Below, in pieces: positions 38,598 through 48,067 of a stretch of DNA of 64,000 bases. The position numbers and the translations under genes are program-made. Position 1 is the first letter of the stretch; each line of letters begins with the position of its first letter. A model generated the notes under the pieces. That model did not search any database. It worked only from the letters and a program-made list of their open reading frames with translations, and was not told the origin of the DNA. The stretch is from Ectopseudomonas chengduensis (GTDB taxonomy: Bacteria > Pseudomonadota > Gammaproteobacteria > Pseudomonadales > Pseudomonadaceae): NCBI RefSeq assembly GCF_015712065.1, contig NZ_JACFYZ010000009.1:1-64000 (forward strand). Reading direction: 5' to 3'.

Positions 38598-41054
38598 ATG
38601 CAAAAACTCAAACTGGTGATGATCGGCAACGGCATGGCGGGTGTACGCACCCTCGAAGAGCTGCTCAAGCTCGCCCCCGATCTCTACGACATCACCGTGT
38701 TCGGCGCCGAGCCGCACCCCAACTACAACCGCATCCTGCTCTCGCCGGTGCTGGCCGGCGAACAGACCTTCGAGGAGATCGTGCTCAACGATCTCAACTG
38801 GTACGCGGAAAACGACATCAAGCTGTTGCTCGGGCGCAAGGTGGTCAAGATCGACCGCAAGAAGCGCTTGGTCATCGCCGACGACGGCAGCGAGGCCGAG
38901 TACGACCGCCTGCTCATCGCCACCGGCTCCAACCCCTTCATCCTGCCGATTCCGGGCAAGGACCTGACCGGGGTGATCGGCTATCGCGACATCGCCGACA
39001 CCCAGACGATGATGGACACCGCCAAGACTCATAAGCACGCGGTGGTCATCGGCGGCGGCCTGCTCGGCCTGGAAGCGGCCAACGGCCTCAAGCTGCGCGG
39101 CATGGACGTCACCGTGGTGCATATCGGCGACTGGCTGCTGGAGCGCCAGCTCGATAGCACCGCAGGCCGTTTGCTGCAGAAATCCCTGGAAGACCGCGGC
39201 CTGAAGTTCCTCCTGCCCAAGCACACCGCCGAGCTGCTGGACAACGGCGAAGGCCGCGTCTGCGCGGTGAAATTCAAGGACGGCGAGGTGATCCCCGCCG
39301 ACCTGGTGGTGATGGCCGCCGGCATCCGCCCCAACAGCGAGCTGGCCGAGAGCGCTGGCATCGCCTGTAACCGCGGCATCCTGGTCAACGACACCATGCA
39401 GACCTATGACCCGCGTGTCTACGCCATCGGCGAATGTGCCAGTCACCGCGGCATCGCCTATGGTCTCGTGGCGCCGCTGTTCGAGCAGGCCAAGGTCTGC
39501 GCCAACCACCTGGCCCAGCTCGGCTTCTCCCGCTACCAGGGCTCGGTGACCTCGACCAAGCTCAAGGTCACCGGTATCGACCTGTTCTCCGCCGGTGAAT
39601 TTATGGGCGGCGAAGGCACCGAGACCATCACCCTCTCCGACCCCATCGGCGGCGTGTACAAGAAGCTGGTGATCAAGGACGACGTGCTGGTCGGCGCCTG
39701 CCTGTACGGCGACACCGCCGACGGCGGCTGGTACTTCCGCCAGATCCGCGAGAACCACAACGTCAGCGAGATCCGCGACCACCTGATGTTCGGCGAAGGC
39801 GCCATCGGCGATGTCGGCCACCAGGGCGCCGACAAGACCGCCAACATGCCCGACAGCATGGAAATCTGCGGCTGCAACGGCGTGTGCAAGGGCACCATCG
39901 TCAAGGCCATCCAGGAAAACGGCCTGTTCTCGGTCGACGAGGTGAAGAAGCACACCAAGGCCGCCAGCTCCTGCGGCTCCTGCGCCGGCCTGGTCGAGCA
40001 GATCCTGATCAGCACCGTTGGCGGCGCCGCCGACGTCAAGCCCAAGAGCGAGAAGGCCATCTGCGGCTGCAGCGACCTCAACCACGGGCAGATTCGCAAA
40101 GCCATCCGCGAGCAGCACCTGACGTCCATGGCGCAGACCATGGCGTTTCTCAACTGGAGCACGCCCAACGGCTGCGCCACCTGCCGCCCGGCGCTCAACT
40201 ACTACCTGATCTCCACCTGGCCGGGCGAGGCCAAGGACGATCCGCAGTCGCGCCTGATCAACGAACGCGCCCACGCCAATATCCAGAAGGACGGGACGTA
40301 TTCCGTTGTTCCGCGTATGTGGGGCGGCGTGACCAATCCGTCCGAGCTACGGCGCATCGCCGATGTGGCCGACAAGTACAACGTACCCATGGTCAAGGTA
40401 ACCGGCGGCCAACGCATCGACCTGCTCGGCATCAAGAAAGACGACCTGCCAGCGGTGTGGAAGGATCTGGACATGCCTTCCGGCCACGCCTACGGCAAGT
40501 CCATCCGCACGGTGAAGACCTGCGTCGGCAGCGAGTTCTGCCGCTTCGGCACGCAGAACTCGACCCAGCTGGGCATCGACCTGGAGCACGACCTGTTCAA
40601 CATGTGGTCACCGCACAAGGTCAAGCTGGCGGTCTCCGGCTGCCCGCGCAACTGCTCCGAGGCCGGCATCAAGGACGTCGGCATCATCGGTGTGGACTCC
40701 GGCTTCGAGATGTATATCGGCGGCAACGGCGGGATCAAGACCGAGGTGGCCGAGTTCTTCGTCAAGGTCAAGACCGCCGAGGAAGTGCGCGAGTACAACG
40801 CCGCCTTCCTCCAGCTGTACCGCGAGGAGGCTTTCTACCTCGAGCGCACCGTGCACTACCTGCAGCGCGTCGGCATGGAGCACATCAAGAAGGCGGTGCT
40901 GGAAGACGAGGCCAACCGCAAGGCCCTGGCTGCGCGCCTGCACTACGCCCTGTCGTTCGAGCAGGACCCATGGAAGGAACGCATCGAGACGCCGCAACTG
41001 AAGAAAGAGTTCGACACCATCAAGGTCGTGCAAATCGAGGAGGCCACCGTATGA
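38598..41054 (+). CDS. nirB: Assimilatory nitrite reductase large subunit
   Basis: 818 residues from ATG 38598 (GGAG nine bases upstream). N-terminal FAD/NAD(P)H domains (MQKLKLVMIGNGMAG, VIGGGLLGLEAA) are followed by two BFD-like [2Fe-2S] segments (CGCNGVCKG; CGCSDLNHGQIRKA) and a C-terminal sulfite/nitrite reductase half with the sirohaem-[4Fe-4S] cysteines in TCVGSEFCRFG and GCPRNCSEAG. It reduces nitrite to ammonium with NAD(P)H. It overlaps nirD by four bases and is transcribed from the sigma-54 promoter at 38348. Confidence 0.95.
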   Translation: MQKLKLVMIGNGMAGVRTLEELLKLAPDLYDITVFGAEPHPNYNRILLSPVLAGEQTFEEIVLNDLNWYAENDIKLLLGRKVVKIDRKKRLVIADDGSEAEYDRLLIATGSNPFILPIPGKDLTGVIGYRDIADTQTMMDTAKTHKHAVVIGGGLLGLEAANGLKLRGMDVTVVHIGDWLLERQLDSTAGRLLQKSLEDRGLKFLLPKHTAELLDNGEGRVCAVKFKDGEVIPADLVVMAAGIRPNSELAESAGIACNRGILVNDTMQTYDPRVYAIGECASHRGIAYGLVAPLFEQAKVCANHLAQLGFSRYQGSVTSTKLKVTGIDLFSAGEFMGGEGTETITLSDPIGGVYKKLVIKDDVLVGACLYGDTADGGWYFRQIRENHNVSEIRDHLMFGEGAIGDVGHQGADKTANMPDSMEICGCNGVCKGTIVKAIQENGLFSVDEVKKHTKAASSCGSCAGLVEQILISTVGGAADVKPKSEKAICGCSDLNHGQIRKAIREQHLTSMAQTMAFLNWSTPNGCATCRPALNYYLISTWPGEAKDDPQSRLINERAHANIQKDGTYSVVPRMWGGVTNPSELRRIADVADKYNVPMVKVTGGQRIDLLGIKKDDLPAVWKDLDMPSGHAYGKSIRTVKTCVGSEFCRFGTQNSTQLGIDLEHDLFNMWSPHKVKLAVSGCPRNCSEAGIKDVGIIGVDSGFEMYIGGNGGIKTEVAEFFVKVKTAEEVREYNAAFLQLYREEAFYLERTVHYLQRVGMEHIKKAVLEDEANRKALAARLHYALSFEQDPWKERIETPQLKKEFDTIKVVQIEEATV

Positions 41055-41368
41055 ACTGGCTGGATATCTGCGCCCTGGAAGAGATCAACGTGCTGGGCTC
41101 GCGCATCATCGCCGGGCCGAAAGGCGATATCGCCATCTTCCGCACCAGTAACGATGAAGTATTCGCCCTCGACGACCGCTGCCCACACAAGGGCGGGCCG
41201 CTGTCCCAGGGGCTGATCTACGGCAAGCGCGTGGCCTGCCCGCTGCATAACTGGCAGATCGAGCTGGAGTCCGGCGAGGCCGTAGCGCCGGACGTGGGCT
41301 GCGCCCATCGGCACCATGCCAAGGTGGAGAGCGGCCGCGTGCTACTGGCATTCGCGCAACGCAACTAG
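41051..41368 (+). CDS. nirD: Nitrite reductase small subunit
   Basis: 105 residues starting at an ATG that overlaps the nirB stop (ATGA). It has a Rieske-like fold with RCPHKGGPLSQG and CPLHNWQIELESGEA, i.e. both Cys-x-His and Cys-x2-His-type motifs, suggesting that here the Rieske [2Fe-2S] ligands are kept rather than lost as in E. coli NirD. It is a subunit of the assimilatory nitrite reductase with NirB. Confidence 0.92.
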   Translation: MNWLDICALEEINVLGSRIIAGPKGDIAIFRTSNDEVFALDDRCPHKGGPLSQGLIYGKRVACPLHNWQIELESGEAVAPDVGCAHRHHAKVESGRVLLAFAQRN

Positions 41369-41376
41369 CCCGCCTC

Positions 41377-41423
41377 GTGGGAGGCGCTTCAGCGGTGACG
41401 GTCGCGGCTGAAGCCCCTCCCAC
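41377..41423. repeat. Inverted repeat between nirD and nasC
   Basis: GTGGGAGG-C-GCTTCAGC and GCTGAAGC-C-CCTCCCAC form long arms with a 13-base centre. No T-run. It lies inside the operon and may protect the nirBD part of the mRNA. Confidence 0.75.
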
Positions 41424-41455
41424 CAGAACCTCCCCGCGCCTCAGGAGCTCCGAAC

Positions 41456-44173
41456 ATGGCCAGCCCCACTCAAGTCACCGCCTCCACCTGCTGCTACTGC
41501 GGCGTGGGCTGCGGCGTGCTGATCGAGCACGACGGCGAGAAGATCCTCGGCGTCGCCGGCGATCCCAGCCACCCGGCAAACTTCGGCAAGCTGTGCAGCA
41601 AGGGCTCGACCCTGCACCTGACCGGCGACCTTGATGCCCGCGCCCTGTACCCCGAGCTGCGCCTGGGCAAGGGCCTGGCCCGCACCCGCACGGACTGGGA
41701 CAGCGCCCTGGACCACGCCGCGGCGGTGTTCGCCGAGACCATCCGCGAGCACGGCCCGGACAGCGTGGCCTTCTACATCTCCGGCCAGCTGCTGACCGAG
41801 GACTACTACGCCTTCAACAAGCTGGCCCGCGCCCTGGTCGGCACCCACAATATCGACTCCAACTCGCGCCTGTGCATGTCCAGCGCGGTGGTCGGCTACA
41901 AGCGCAGCCTCGGCGCCGACGCCCCGCCCTGCAGTTACGAAGACATCGAGCGAAGCGACTGCCTGCTGATCGCCGGCTCCAACATGGCCTACGCCCACCC
42001 GGTGCTGTTCCGCCGCCTGGAAGAAGCCAAGGCTCGCCGCCCCGAGATGCAGATCATCGTCATCGATCCGCGGCGCACCGACACCTGCGAGCTGGCCGAC
42101 CTGCACCTGGCGATCCTGCCCGGCACCGACGTGGCGCTGTTTCACGGCATCCTGCATATCCTGCTGTGGGAAGGCTGGATCGACCGCCGCTATATCGACG
42201 CCCATACCGAAGGCTTCGAGGCGCTGAAGAACCTGGTGCGCGACTACAGCCCGGCGGCCACCGCCGACATCTGCGGCATCAGCCTGGACAGCCTGCAGCG
42301 CTGCGCCGAGCTGATCGGCAAGGCGCCCTCCTTCCTCTCGCTGTGGTGCATGGGGCTCAATCAGTCCTCGTCCGGCAGCGCGAAGAACAGCGCGCTGATC
42401 AACCTGCACCTGGCCACCGGGCAGATCGGCCGGCCCGGTGCCGGCCCCTTCTCGCTGACCGGCCAACCCAACGCCATGGGCGGCCGCGAGACCGGCAGCC
42501 TGAGCAACCTGCTGCCGGGCCACCGCGAGGCGGGCAATGCCGAACACCGCGCCGAAGTCGCCGCCTACTGGGGCGTCGACGCCCTGCCGGAGGCGCCGGG
42601 GCTGTCCGCCATCGAGCTGTTCGATGCGGTGCACGACGGCCGCATCAAGGCGCTGTGGATCGCCTGCACCAACCCGGCGCAATCGCTGCCGAACCAGAAC
42701 AAGGTGCACGAGGCCCTGGCCGCCTGCCCCTTTGTCGTGGTGCAGGAAGCCTTCTTCACCACCGAGACCTGCCGCTACGCCGACCTGCTGTTGCCCGCCG
42801 CCAGCTGGGGCGAGAAGGAAGGCACGGTGACCAACTCCGAGCGCCGCGTCAGCCATGTCCGCCGCGCCGTGCCAGCGCCCGCAGAGGCGCGGCCCGATTG
42901 GTCGATCACCTGCGACTTCGCCCGTCGCCTGGAACCCCTGCTCCGCCCCGGCCTGCCCAGCCTGTTCGATTTCGCCGACAGCGAAGCGCTGTTCGAGGAA
43001 TACAAGCACCTGACCGCCCAGCGCGACCTCGACCTCTCGGGGCTGAGCTACGCGCTGATTGATGACCAAGGTCCCCAGCAATGGCCGTTCCCGTCCGGCG
43101 CACGCCACGGCACCGCGCGGCTCTATGCCAATGGCCGCTTCCCCACGGCCAGCGGGCGCGCGCAGTTTCATGCCGACCCCTACCGTGCGCCGAAGGAAAA
43201 GCGCGAGGCGCGTTACTCGCTGACCCTCAATACCGGTCGCCTGCGCGATCAGTGGCACGGCATGAGCCGCACCGGCACCGCCGCGCGCCTGTTCGGCCAT
43301 GTCGAGGCCGCCGTGCTCGGCCTGCACCCGGACGAGCTGCGCCGCCGTCGTCTGCAGGACGGCGATCTGATCAAGCTGCGCAGCCGTCGCGGCAGCCTGA
43401 TCCTGCCGGTGCAGGCCGACGAGTCGGTGCGCCCCGGTCAGGCCTGGCTGCCGATGCACTGGGGTGATCGCTTCCTCAAGGGCCTGGGCACCAACGTGCT
43501 GACCCAGCCGGCCTTCGATCCGCTGTCCAAGCAGCCGGAGCTCAAGCACGCCGGCGTCGAGGTGGACAAGGTCGAGCTGCCCTGGCAACTGTTCGCCCTG
43601 GTCGAGGGTGAGGTGCAGAGCCGCTTCGAGGCCCTACGTCCGCTCTTCGAGGAGTTCGCCTACGCCAGCCTCACCCCCACCGGCCGCGAGCGCCCCGCTC
43701 TGCTGATCCGCGCCGCCAGCGCCGTGGCGCCGCAACCCGAGCTGCTGGCGCAGATCGACCGCCTGCTGCGCCTGAATGAAGGTCCGGTGCTGGCCTACGA
43801 CGACCCGCGCCGTGCGGTGGGCAAGCGCGTGCGCATCGAGGATGGCCGCATCGTCAGCATCCGCCTGGCCGGCGAAACCGCCGCCAGCGAATGGCTCAGG
43901 AGCCTGTGGCTGGACGGCCAGGCCGACGCTGAGCTGCGTCGCTGGCTGCTCGCCCCGGTCTCCGCGCCGCCAGGCAATGCAGCCGCCAACACGCGCGGCA
44001 AGACCCTGTGCAACTGCCTGAACGTCAGCGAAGGCGCGGTGTGCGCCGGCATCGCACGCGGCCTGGACCTGGACGGCCTCAGGCAGGAGCTCAAGTGCGG
44101 CACCAGTTGTGGCTCCTGCGTACCCGAAATCAAACGTCTGCTGGCTCAACAGCCCACTGCAGTGAACGCATGA
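41456..44173 (+). CDS. nasC: Assimilatory nitrate reductase catalytic subunit
   Basis: 905 residues. The N-terminal [4Fe-4S] ligands are in TCCYCGVGCGV and KLCSKGSTL; the molybdopterin domains include NSRLCMSSAVVGYK, GQPNAMGGRETG and PNQNKVHEAL; the C-terminal 60 residues are a BFD-type [2Fe-2S] domain (LCNCLNVSEGAVCAGI ... CGTSCGSCVPEI). It reduces nitrate to nitrite in the cytoplasm, taking electrons from an NADH- or ferredoxin-linked partner not visible here. The BFD domain may accept them. Symbol as used in P. aeruginosa; nasA in other species. Confidence 0.94.
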   Translation: MASPTQVTASTCCYCGVGCGVLIEHDGEKILGVAGDPSHPANFGKLCSKGSTLHLTGDLDARALYPELRLGKGLARTRTDWDSALDHAAAVFAETIREHGPDSVAFYISGQLLTEDYYAFNKLARALVGTHNIDSNSRLCMSSAVVGYKRSLGADAPPCSYEDIERSDCLLIAGSNMAYAHPVLFRRLEEAKARRPEMQIIVIDPRRTDTCELADLHLAILPGTDVALFHGILHILLWEGWIDRRYIDAHTEGFEALKNLVRDYSPAATADICGISLDSLQRCAELIGKAPSFLSLWCMGLNQSSSGSAKNSALINLHLATGQIGRPGAGPFSLTGQPNAMGGRETGSLSNLLPGHREAGNAEHRAEVAAYWGVDALPEAPGLSAIELFDAVHDGRIKALWIACTNPAQSLPNQNKVHEALAACPFVVVQEAFFTTETCRYADLLLPAASWGEKEGTVTNSERRVSHVRRAVPAPAEARPDWSITCDFARRLEPLLRPGLPSLFDFADSEALFEEYKHLTAQRDLDLSGLSYALIDDQGPQQWPFPSGARHGTARLYANGRFPTASGRAQFHADPYRAPKEKREARYSLTLNTGRLRDQWHGMSRTGTAARLFGHVEAAVLGLHPDELRRRRLQDGDLIKLRSRRGSLILPVQADESVRPGQAWLPMHWGDRFLKGLGTNVLTQPAFDPLSKQPELKHAGVEVDKVELPWQLFALVEGEVQSRFEALRPLFEEFAYASLTPTGRERPALLIRAASAVAPQPELLAQIDRLLRLNEGPVLAYDDPRRAVGKRVRIEDGRIVSIRLAGETAASEWLRSLWLDGQADAELRRWLLAPVSAPPGNAAANTRGKTLCNCLNVSEGAVCAGIARGLDLDGLRQELKCGTSCGSCVPEIKRLLAQQPTAVNA

Positions 44174-44179
44174 GTTGAT

Positions 44180-44276
44180 CGTACCCACGCTCTGCGTGGG
44201 TACGCAGGCCGAGACGCTCCGCGTCTCATGGGACGCAGAGCGTCCCCCGAATCCTTTCCACGCCGGAGCGTGGGAA
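44180..44276. repeat. Cluster of short palindromes between nasC and cobA
   Basis: Four adjacent hairpins: CGTACCCACGC/GCGTGGGTACG (44180-44204), GAGACGC/GCGTCTC (44211-44226), GGACGC/GCGTCC around GAGA-like centres (44231-44245) and CCACGC/GCGTGG (44259-44273). They share the ACGC/GCGT core. This is another REP-like family, different from the GTAGGAG and GTAGCCCGG families. Confidence 0.75.
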
Positions 44277-44319
44277 CCAGCGGCAAACGCCGGCACGTGA
44301 CACGAGAGAGGTGGTGAAC

Positions 44320-45063
44320 ATGAGTGCAAAAGTCTGGCTGGTGGGCGCTGGGCCCGGTGATCCCGAGCTGCTGACTCTCAAGGCGGTCAAGGCGCTGAAC
44401 CAGGCCGAGATCGTGATGATCGACGATCTGGTCAACCCGGCCGTGCTCGAGCACTGCCCCGGCGCGCGTATCGTCTCGGTGGGCAAGCGCGGCGGATGCC
44501 GCTCCACCCCGCAGGCCTTCATCCATCGCCTGATGCTGCGCTATGCGCGCCAGGGCAAGTGCGTGGTGCGCCTCAAGGGCGGCGATCCGTGCATCTTCGG
44601 CCGCGGCAGCGAGGAAGCAGACTGGCTCGGCGAGCACGGCATCGAAGTGGAGATGGTCAACGGCATCACCGCCGGGCTGGCCGGCGCCACCAACTGCGGC
44701 ATTCCTCTGACCCTGCGCGGTGTGGCCCGTGGCGTGACCCTGGTCACCGCCCACACCCAGGACGACAGCAGCCTGAACTGGACGGCACTGGCGCAGAGCG
44801 GCACCACCTTGGTGGTTTATATGGGCGTAGCCAAACTGGCGGATATTCGCGACGGCCTGCTCGCCGGCGGCATGAGCGCCGAGATGCCGGTGGCCATGAT
44901 CGAGAACGCCTCGTTGCCCGCACAGCGTGAGTGCCGCAGCCAACTGGGCGCAATGCAGGAGGATGCCGCAGCCTTCGCCCTGAAGAGCCCGGCCATTCTG
45001 GTGATCGGCGAAGTCGCCCGCGCCAGCACACAGATCAGCATGCCCCAGCTCCTGCATGCCTGA
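44320..45063 (+). CDS. cobA: Uroporphyrinogen-III C-methyltransferase
   Basis: 247 residues from ATG 44320, the likelier start after GAGAGAGGTGGTG; a GTG lies three codons earlier. AKVWLVGAGPGDPELLTLKA is the SUMT N-terminal motif, VVRLKGGDPCIFGRG the second and VTAHTQDDSSLNW the third. It adds two methyl groups to uroporphyrinogen III with SAM to give precorrin-2, the first step to sirohaem needed by NirB. Last gene of the nitrate operon, followed by two terminators. Confidence 0.93.
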   Translation: MSAKVWLVGAGPGDPELLTLKAVKALNQAEIVMIDDLVNPAVLEHCPGARIVSVGKRGGCRSTPQAFIHRLMLRYARQGKCVVRLKGGDPCIFGRGSEEADWLGEHGIEVEMVNGITAGLAGATNCGIPLTLRGVARGVTLVTAHTQDDSSLNWTALAQSGTTLVVYMGVAKLADIRDGLLAGGMSAEMPVAMIENASLPAQRECRSQLGAMQEDAAAFALKSPAILVIGEVARASTQISMPQLLHA

Positions 45064-45093
45064 AAGCTTCGCGCTCCTGCGAAGACGTTGTTT

Positions 45094-45122
45094 GCCCGTC
45101 GCCCCCTCGGCGGGCTTTTTTA
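45094..45122 (+). terminator. Terminator after cobA
   Basis: GCCCG and CGGGC arms with an inner loop of 12 bases, followed by TTTTTTA. Confidence 0.75.
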
Positions 45123-45135
45123 TTCCAGAAAAGAA

Positions 45136-45162
45136 AAAACCCGGCCGAGGCCGGGTTTTTCT
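45136..45162. terminator. Bidirectional terminator between cobA and oprF
   Basis: AAAAACCCGGC and GCCGGGTTTTT are symmetric with a 4-base loop, so the hairpin ends transcripts from both sides of these convergent genes. It is expected after the strongly expressed oprF. Confidence 0.88.
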
Positions 45163-45178
45163 TGGAGCGCCAGAAGCA

Positions 45179-46159
45179 TTACTGCTGGATCTGGGCTTCC
45201 ACTTCAGCTTCAACGCGACGGTTGATAGCGCGACCGGAGTCGGTGGCGTTGTCAGCAACCGGACGGGTTTCACCGTAACCGGCAGTGTTCACGCGGCTAC
45301 CGTCAACACCGTACTGGTTGACCAGAACGTCACGAACGGCGTTTGCACGACGCTCGGACAGCTTCTGGTTGTAAGCGTCGCTACCAACGGAGTCGGTGTG
45401 ACCTTCAACAGTGGTGGTGGTCTGCGGGTACTGGTTCATGAAGTCAGCCAGGTTCTTGATGTCGCCATAGCTTTCTTCTTTGACGCGGTCTTTGTCGAAG
45501 TCGAACTTGACGTCCAGCTCAACGCGAACAGCTTCCATCACCGGCTCAGGAGCGGGCTCAGGCATCGGCTCGGGCGCAGCAGCCACGGCCGGAGCCGGAG
45601 CAGGCTTGCTGCCGCCACCGAAGTTCAGACCAACACCCACGCCAGCTTGCCACTCGGTGTCGCCCTGGTCGATGTTGTACAGAGCGTCAACGCCAGCACG
45701 GGCGTAGAACATTTCGGTGAAGTAGTACTTGGCACCAGCGCCAGCGATAGCCAGGGTGGAGTGGTTACGACCACCGCTGTTGGCGTCGCCGATGCTCTGA
45801 TGGCCGAAACCGGCAGAGACGTACGGACGCAGACCAACACCCGGCTGACCGAAGTGGTAGATGGCCTTCAGGTCGGTCAGGTTGCCCTTGATATTCTTGC
45901 TGCCTTGCGAACCTTCGCCACGCAGGTCGTGATATTCGCCATAGGACAGCGCCAGTTCGACGTCGTCAGTCAGGTAGTAGCCAATGCTGCCACCGAACAG
46001 GTTGCCTTCGTTGTGCGCGTAATCACGCTGAACGTCGGTGAAGTAGCGATTGACGAAGCCCTCCACCTCGACAGCGCCTTGGCCTTGCGCCAGCGCGCCG
46101 AAGGAGGTTGCGGCAACGAGAGAGCCAATGACTACGCCCAAGGTGTTTTTTACTTTCAT
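45179..46159 (-). CDS. oprF: Major outer-membrane porin OprF
   Basis: 326 residues. Signal peptide (KNTLGVVIGSLVAATSFGALA) precedes an eight-stranded beta-barrel (about 25-180, for example GYYLTDDVELALSYGEYHDL), a Pro/Ala/Glu hinge (PAPAPAVAAAPEPMPEP) and a C-terminal OmpA peptidoglycan-binding domain (TTTTVEGHTDSVGSDAYNQKLSERRA). It anchors the envelope and forms a slow general porin. SigX is encoded just upstream and is the known activator in this genus. The hinge lacks the Cys residues found in P. aeruginosa OprF. Confidence 0.95.
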   Translation of the reverse strand: MKVKNTLGVVIGSLVAATSFGALAQGQGAVEVEGFVNRYFTDVQRDYAHNEGNLFGGSIGYYLTDDVELALSYGEYHDLRGEGSQGSKNIKGNLTDLKAIYHFGQPGVGLRPYVSAGFGHQSIGDANSGGRNHSTLAIAGAGAKYYFTEMFYARAGVDALYNIDQGDTEWQAGVGVGLNFGGGSKPAPAPAVAAAPEPMPEPAPEPVMEAVRVELDVKFDFDKDRVKEESYGDIKNLADFMNQYPQTTTTVEGHTDSVGSDAYNQKLSERRANAVRDVLVNQYGVDGSRVNTAGYGETRPVADNATDSGRAINRRVEAEVEAQIQQ

Positions 46160-46267
46160 CCGTTAAATCCCCATCTTGGTGGTTAATAAGTCGCCGTTAA
46201 CTTCAGTCGGCAACTTGGCGGCGATTCTATCAGGGTTCGCCACTCCCTTAGTGGTCGGGAAGCTGAA

Positions 46268-46858
46268 CTAAGTTTCGGAAGTGTCCGAAAATTTATCCCG
46301 CAACCGATCCAATGCTCGCTTGTAGCGCATCTTCGTTGCGCTCAAGCCCATGTGCATGATGTCGGCAATCTCTTGAAACTCGAGCTCTGCGACAAAACGT
46401 AGCACCAGAATCTCGCGATCGATCGGGTTGACGTGAACCAACCAGCGATCCAGACCGCCTCGCTCCTCGACTTTGGGTGTCTTGTCGTCGGAAGCCTCTT
46501 CGAGCGGGTCCAAACTTAAGGCGTCAACCAATCGACGCTTTCGCCGCTCTTTTCGATACTGAGTAATGCATTCGTTATAGGTGATGCTGTAGAGCCAAGT
46601 TTTGAACTTGGATTTACCCTCAAAGTTCTTAAGGCCATAGAGAACTTTGAGCATCACCTCCTGACAGACATCATCAGCATCCCTTTCGTTCCCCAAATAA
46701 CGCGCGCACACGTTAAATAATGTTCGCTGGTAGCGCCTCATCAGCTCTTCATAAGCACGAGTTATATGAAACAGCTCGTCGTGGGCGCGCGCCACCAGCT
46801 CTTCATCAGTGAGCTCGCGGGGGTCGTAGCGCGTGGGCAAGGGCTGGGCTTTGTTCAA
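46268..46858 (-). CDS. sigX: ECF sigma factor SigX
   Basis: 196 residues. Region 2 (RTLFNVCARYLGNERDADDVCQEVMLKVL and FKTWLYSITYNECI) and region 4 (ILVLRFVAELEFQEIADIMHMGLSATKMRYKRAL) are clear. SigX responds to envelope stress and drives oprF and other membrane genes. No anti-sigma gene adjoins it; control by the mechanosensitive channel gene cmpX next to it has been proposed. Gene order crfX-cmpX-sigX-oprF is diagnostic of Pseudomonas. Confidence 0.95.
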   Translation of the reverse strand: MNKAQPLPTRYDPRELTDEELVARAHDELFHITRAYEELMRRYQRTLFNVCARYLGNERDADDVCQEVMLKVLYGLKNFEGKSKFKTWLYSITYNECITQYRKERRKRRLVDALSLDPLEEASDDKTPKVEERGGLDRWLVHVNPIDREILVLRFVAELEFQEIADIMHMGLSATKMRYKRALDRLRDKFSDTSET

Positions 46859-46890
46859 AACGAGTCGGGCCGACAGTCAGGACGAAAAGC

Positions 46891-46915
46891 GCCCGGCAGG
46901 TCACGCCTGCCGGGC
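46891..46915 (-). terminator. Terminator after cmpX
   Basis: Perfect 10-bp stem GCCCGGCAGG/CCTGCCGGGC with a 5-base loop; on the minus strand it is followed by GCTTTTC. It separates crfX-cmpX from sigX. Confidence 0.8.
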
Positions 46916-46940
46916 AGCGGCATAAAATAACAGATTGGCG

Positions 46941-47765
46941 TCAGCGACTGTTCACGCGTTGCTCGAGCATCACTCGATTTGCCACCGATACCAGCTCACC
47001 GGTATCGGTCAGCAGGGTGGTTTTCACTGTGCCGATCTCTTCGATCTGCCCTTCGACCTCACCAACCTGCACTTGTTGCCCGACCTGATACAGCTCGCGT
47101 ACATAAATGCCAGCGAGAATCTGGCTGGCGATATCGCGACTACCCAGGCCCAATGCCAGCGCGACCGCCAGACCAACGGAGATCAGCACGATAGCGATCA
47201 CGTTGTTGAGCAGGTCGGTCTTGATCTCCAGCTGGCCGATGGCCACCGAGATGCTGATGATGATGACCAGACCTTGCGCGACCCGCCCCAGCCCGTTCGC
47301 ATACTCCAGACCGACGCCTTCGGCAGCACCGCGCACCAGGCTGCTGACCAGTTGCGCCAGCAGCACACCGGCAAGCAGCACCAGGGCGGCGCCGAAGACT
47401 TTGGGCAGGTACAGCGCCAGCACGTCGAGGGTCGCGGAAACCCGTTGCAGACCAAGCGATTCAGCGGCCGAAACCAGGAAGATCAGCAGCACGAACCAAT
47501 AGACGATCTTGCCGATCAGGGTCGATACCGGCGCGTGAATGCCGACGCGCGCCAGCAGCTTGGTCAGACCGGTACCTGTCATCAGGCGATCCAGTCCGAC
47601 CTTGCCGAGCAGCTTGGACAGCAGCGTGTCGAGCAACTTGGCCACGACGAAGCCAAGCAGTACCAACACCAGCGCAACGAACAGGTTGGGAATGAATCCG
47701 GCAACCTTGGTCCACAATGCGGTCATCGCGGAGATCAGGCTTTGGGTCCAGGGATCGAGTTCCAT
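46941..47765 (-). CDS. cmpX: Mechanosensitive ion channel family protein CmpX
   Basis: 274 residues from ATG 47765; the longer frame overlaps crfX. About five hydrophobic segments, for example AGFIPNLFVALVLVLLGFVVAKLLDTLL and FGAALVLLAGVLLAQLVSSLV, then an MscS-like beta domain ending QVGEVEGQIEEIGTVKTTLLTDTGELVSVANRVMLEQRVNSR. It is a cytoplasmic-membrane protein that probably gates under tension; cmpX mutants alter SigX activity in P. aeruginosa (recalled). One base separates it from crfX. Confidence 0.9.
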   Translation of the reverse strand: MELDPWTQSLISAMTALWTKVAGFIPNLFVALVLVLLGFVVAKLLDTLLSKLLGKVGLDRLMTGTGLTKLLARVGIHAPVSTLIGKIVYWFVLLIFLVSAAESLGLQRVSATLDVLALYLPKVFGAALVLLAGVLLAQLVSSLVRGAAEGVGLEYANGLGRVAQGLVIIISISVAIGQLEIKTDLLNNVIAIVLISVGLAVALALGLGSRDIASQILAGIYVRELYQVGQQVQVGEVEGQIEEIGTVKTTLLTDTGELVSVANRVMLEQRVNSR

Positions 47766-47766
47766 T

Positions 47767-48012
47767 TCAGTCAGCCTTATCAGCAGAAGCAGAGGATTGG
47801 GTACGGCGCGAAACCGGCGCGACATGCGCCGAACCGTTGTTCAGGGCGATCATCAGGGCCTGCGCCCAGTGGCCTACCAGGCTGAACAGGTCACCAGCGC
47901 CGACCTGGCGGTTGGCGGTCTTGAGAACCCGGTGCAGGCAAGCATCGTCGTCATGGCTGGACGACGAGGACTTGAGCAAATCGCGTAGAGACTCTTCGAA
48001 TGGATCGTGCAT
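47767..48012 (-). CDS. crfX: Small protein CrfX
   Basis: 81 residues from ATG 48012 with GAGGT upstream. MHDPFEESLRDLLKSSSSSHDDDACLHRVLKTANRQVGAGDLFSLVGHWAQALMIALNNG: an acidic Ser-rich start and a helical middle. Named by position: it precedes cmpX in the sigX-oprF locus as crfX does in P. aeruginosa. Function unclear; probably cotranscribed with cmpX. Confidence 0.82.
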   Translation of the reverse strand: MHDPFEESLRDLLKSSSSSHDDDACLHRVLKTANRQVGAGDLFSLVGHWAQALMIALNNGSAHVAPVSRRTQSSASADKAD

Positions 48013-48067
48013 GCGCACCTCACGGGATGTCACGGCTAGACGCAGTAGCCGGCGGATGAGTCACACA

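Noticed and set aside
38400..40274. 624-residue minus-strand frame opposite nirB
   Set aside because: Low-complexity composition without motifs, antisense to conserved nirB.
41441..43588. 715-residue minus-strand frame opposite nasC
   Set aside because: Antisense shadow of the nitrate reductase gene, no recognisable domain.
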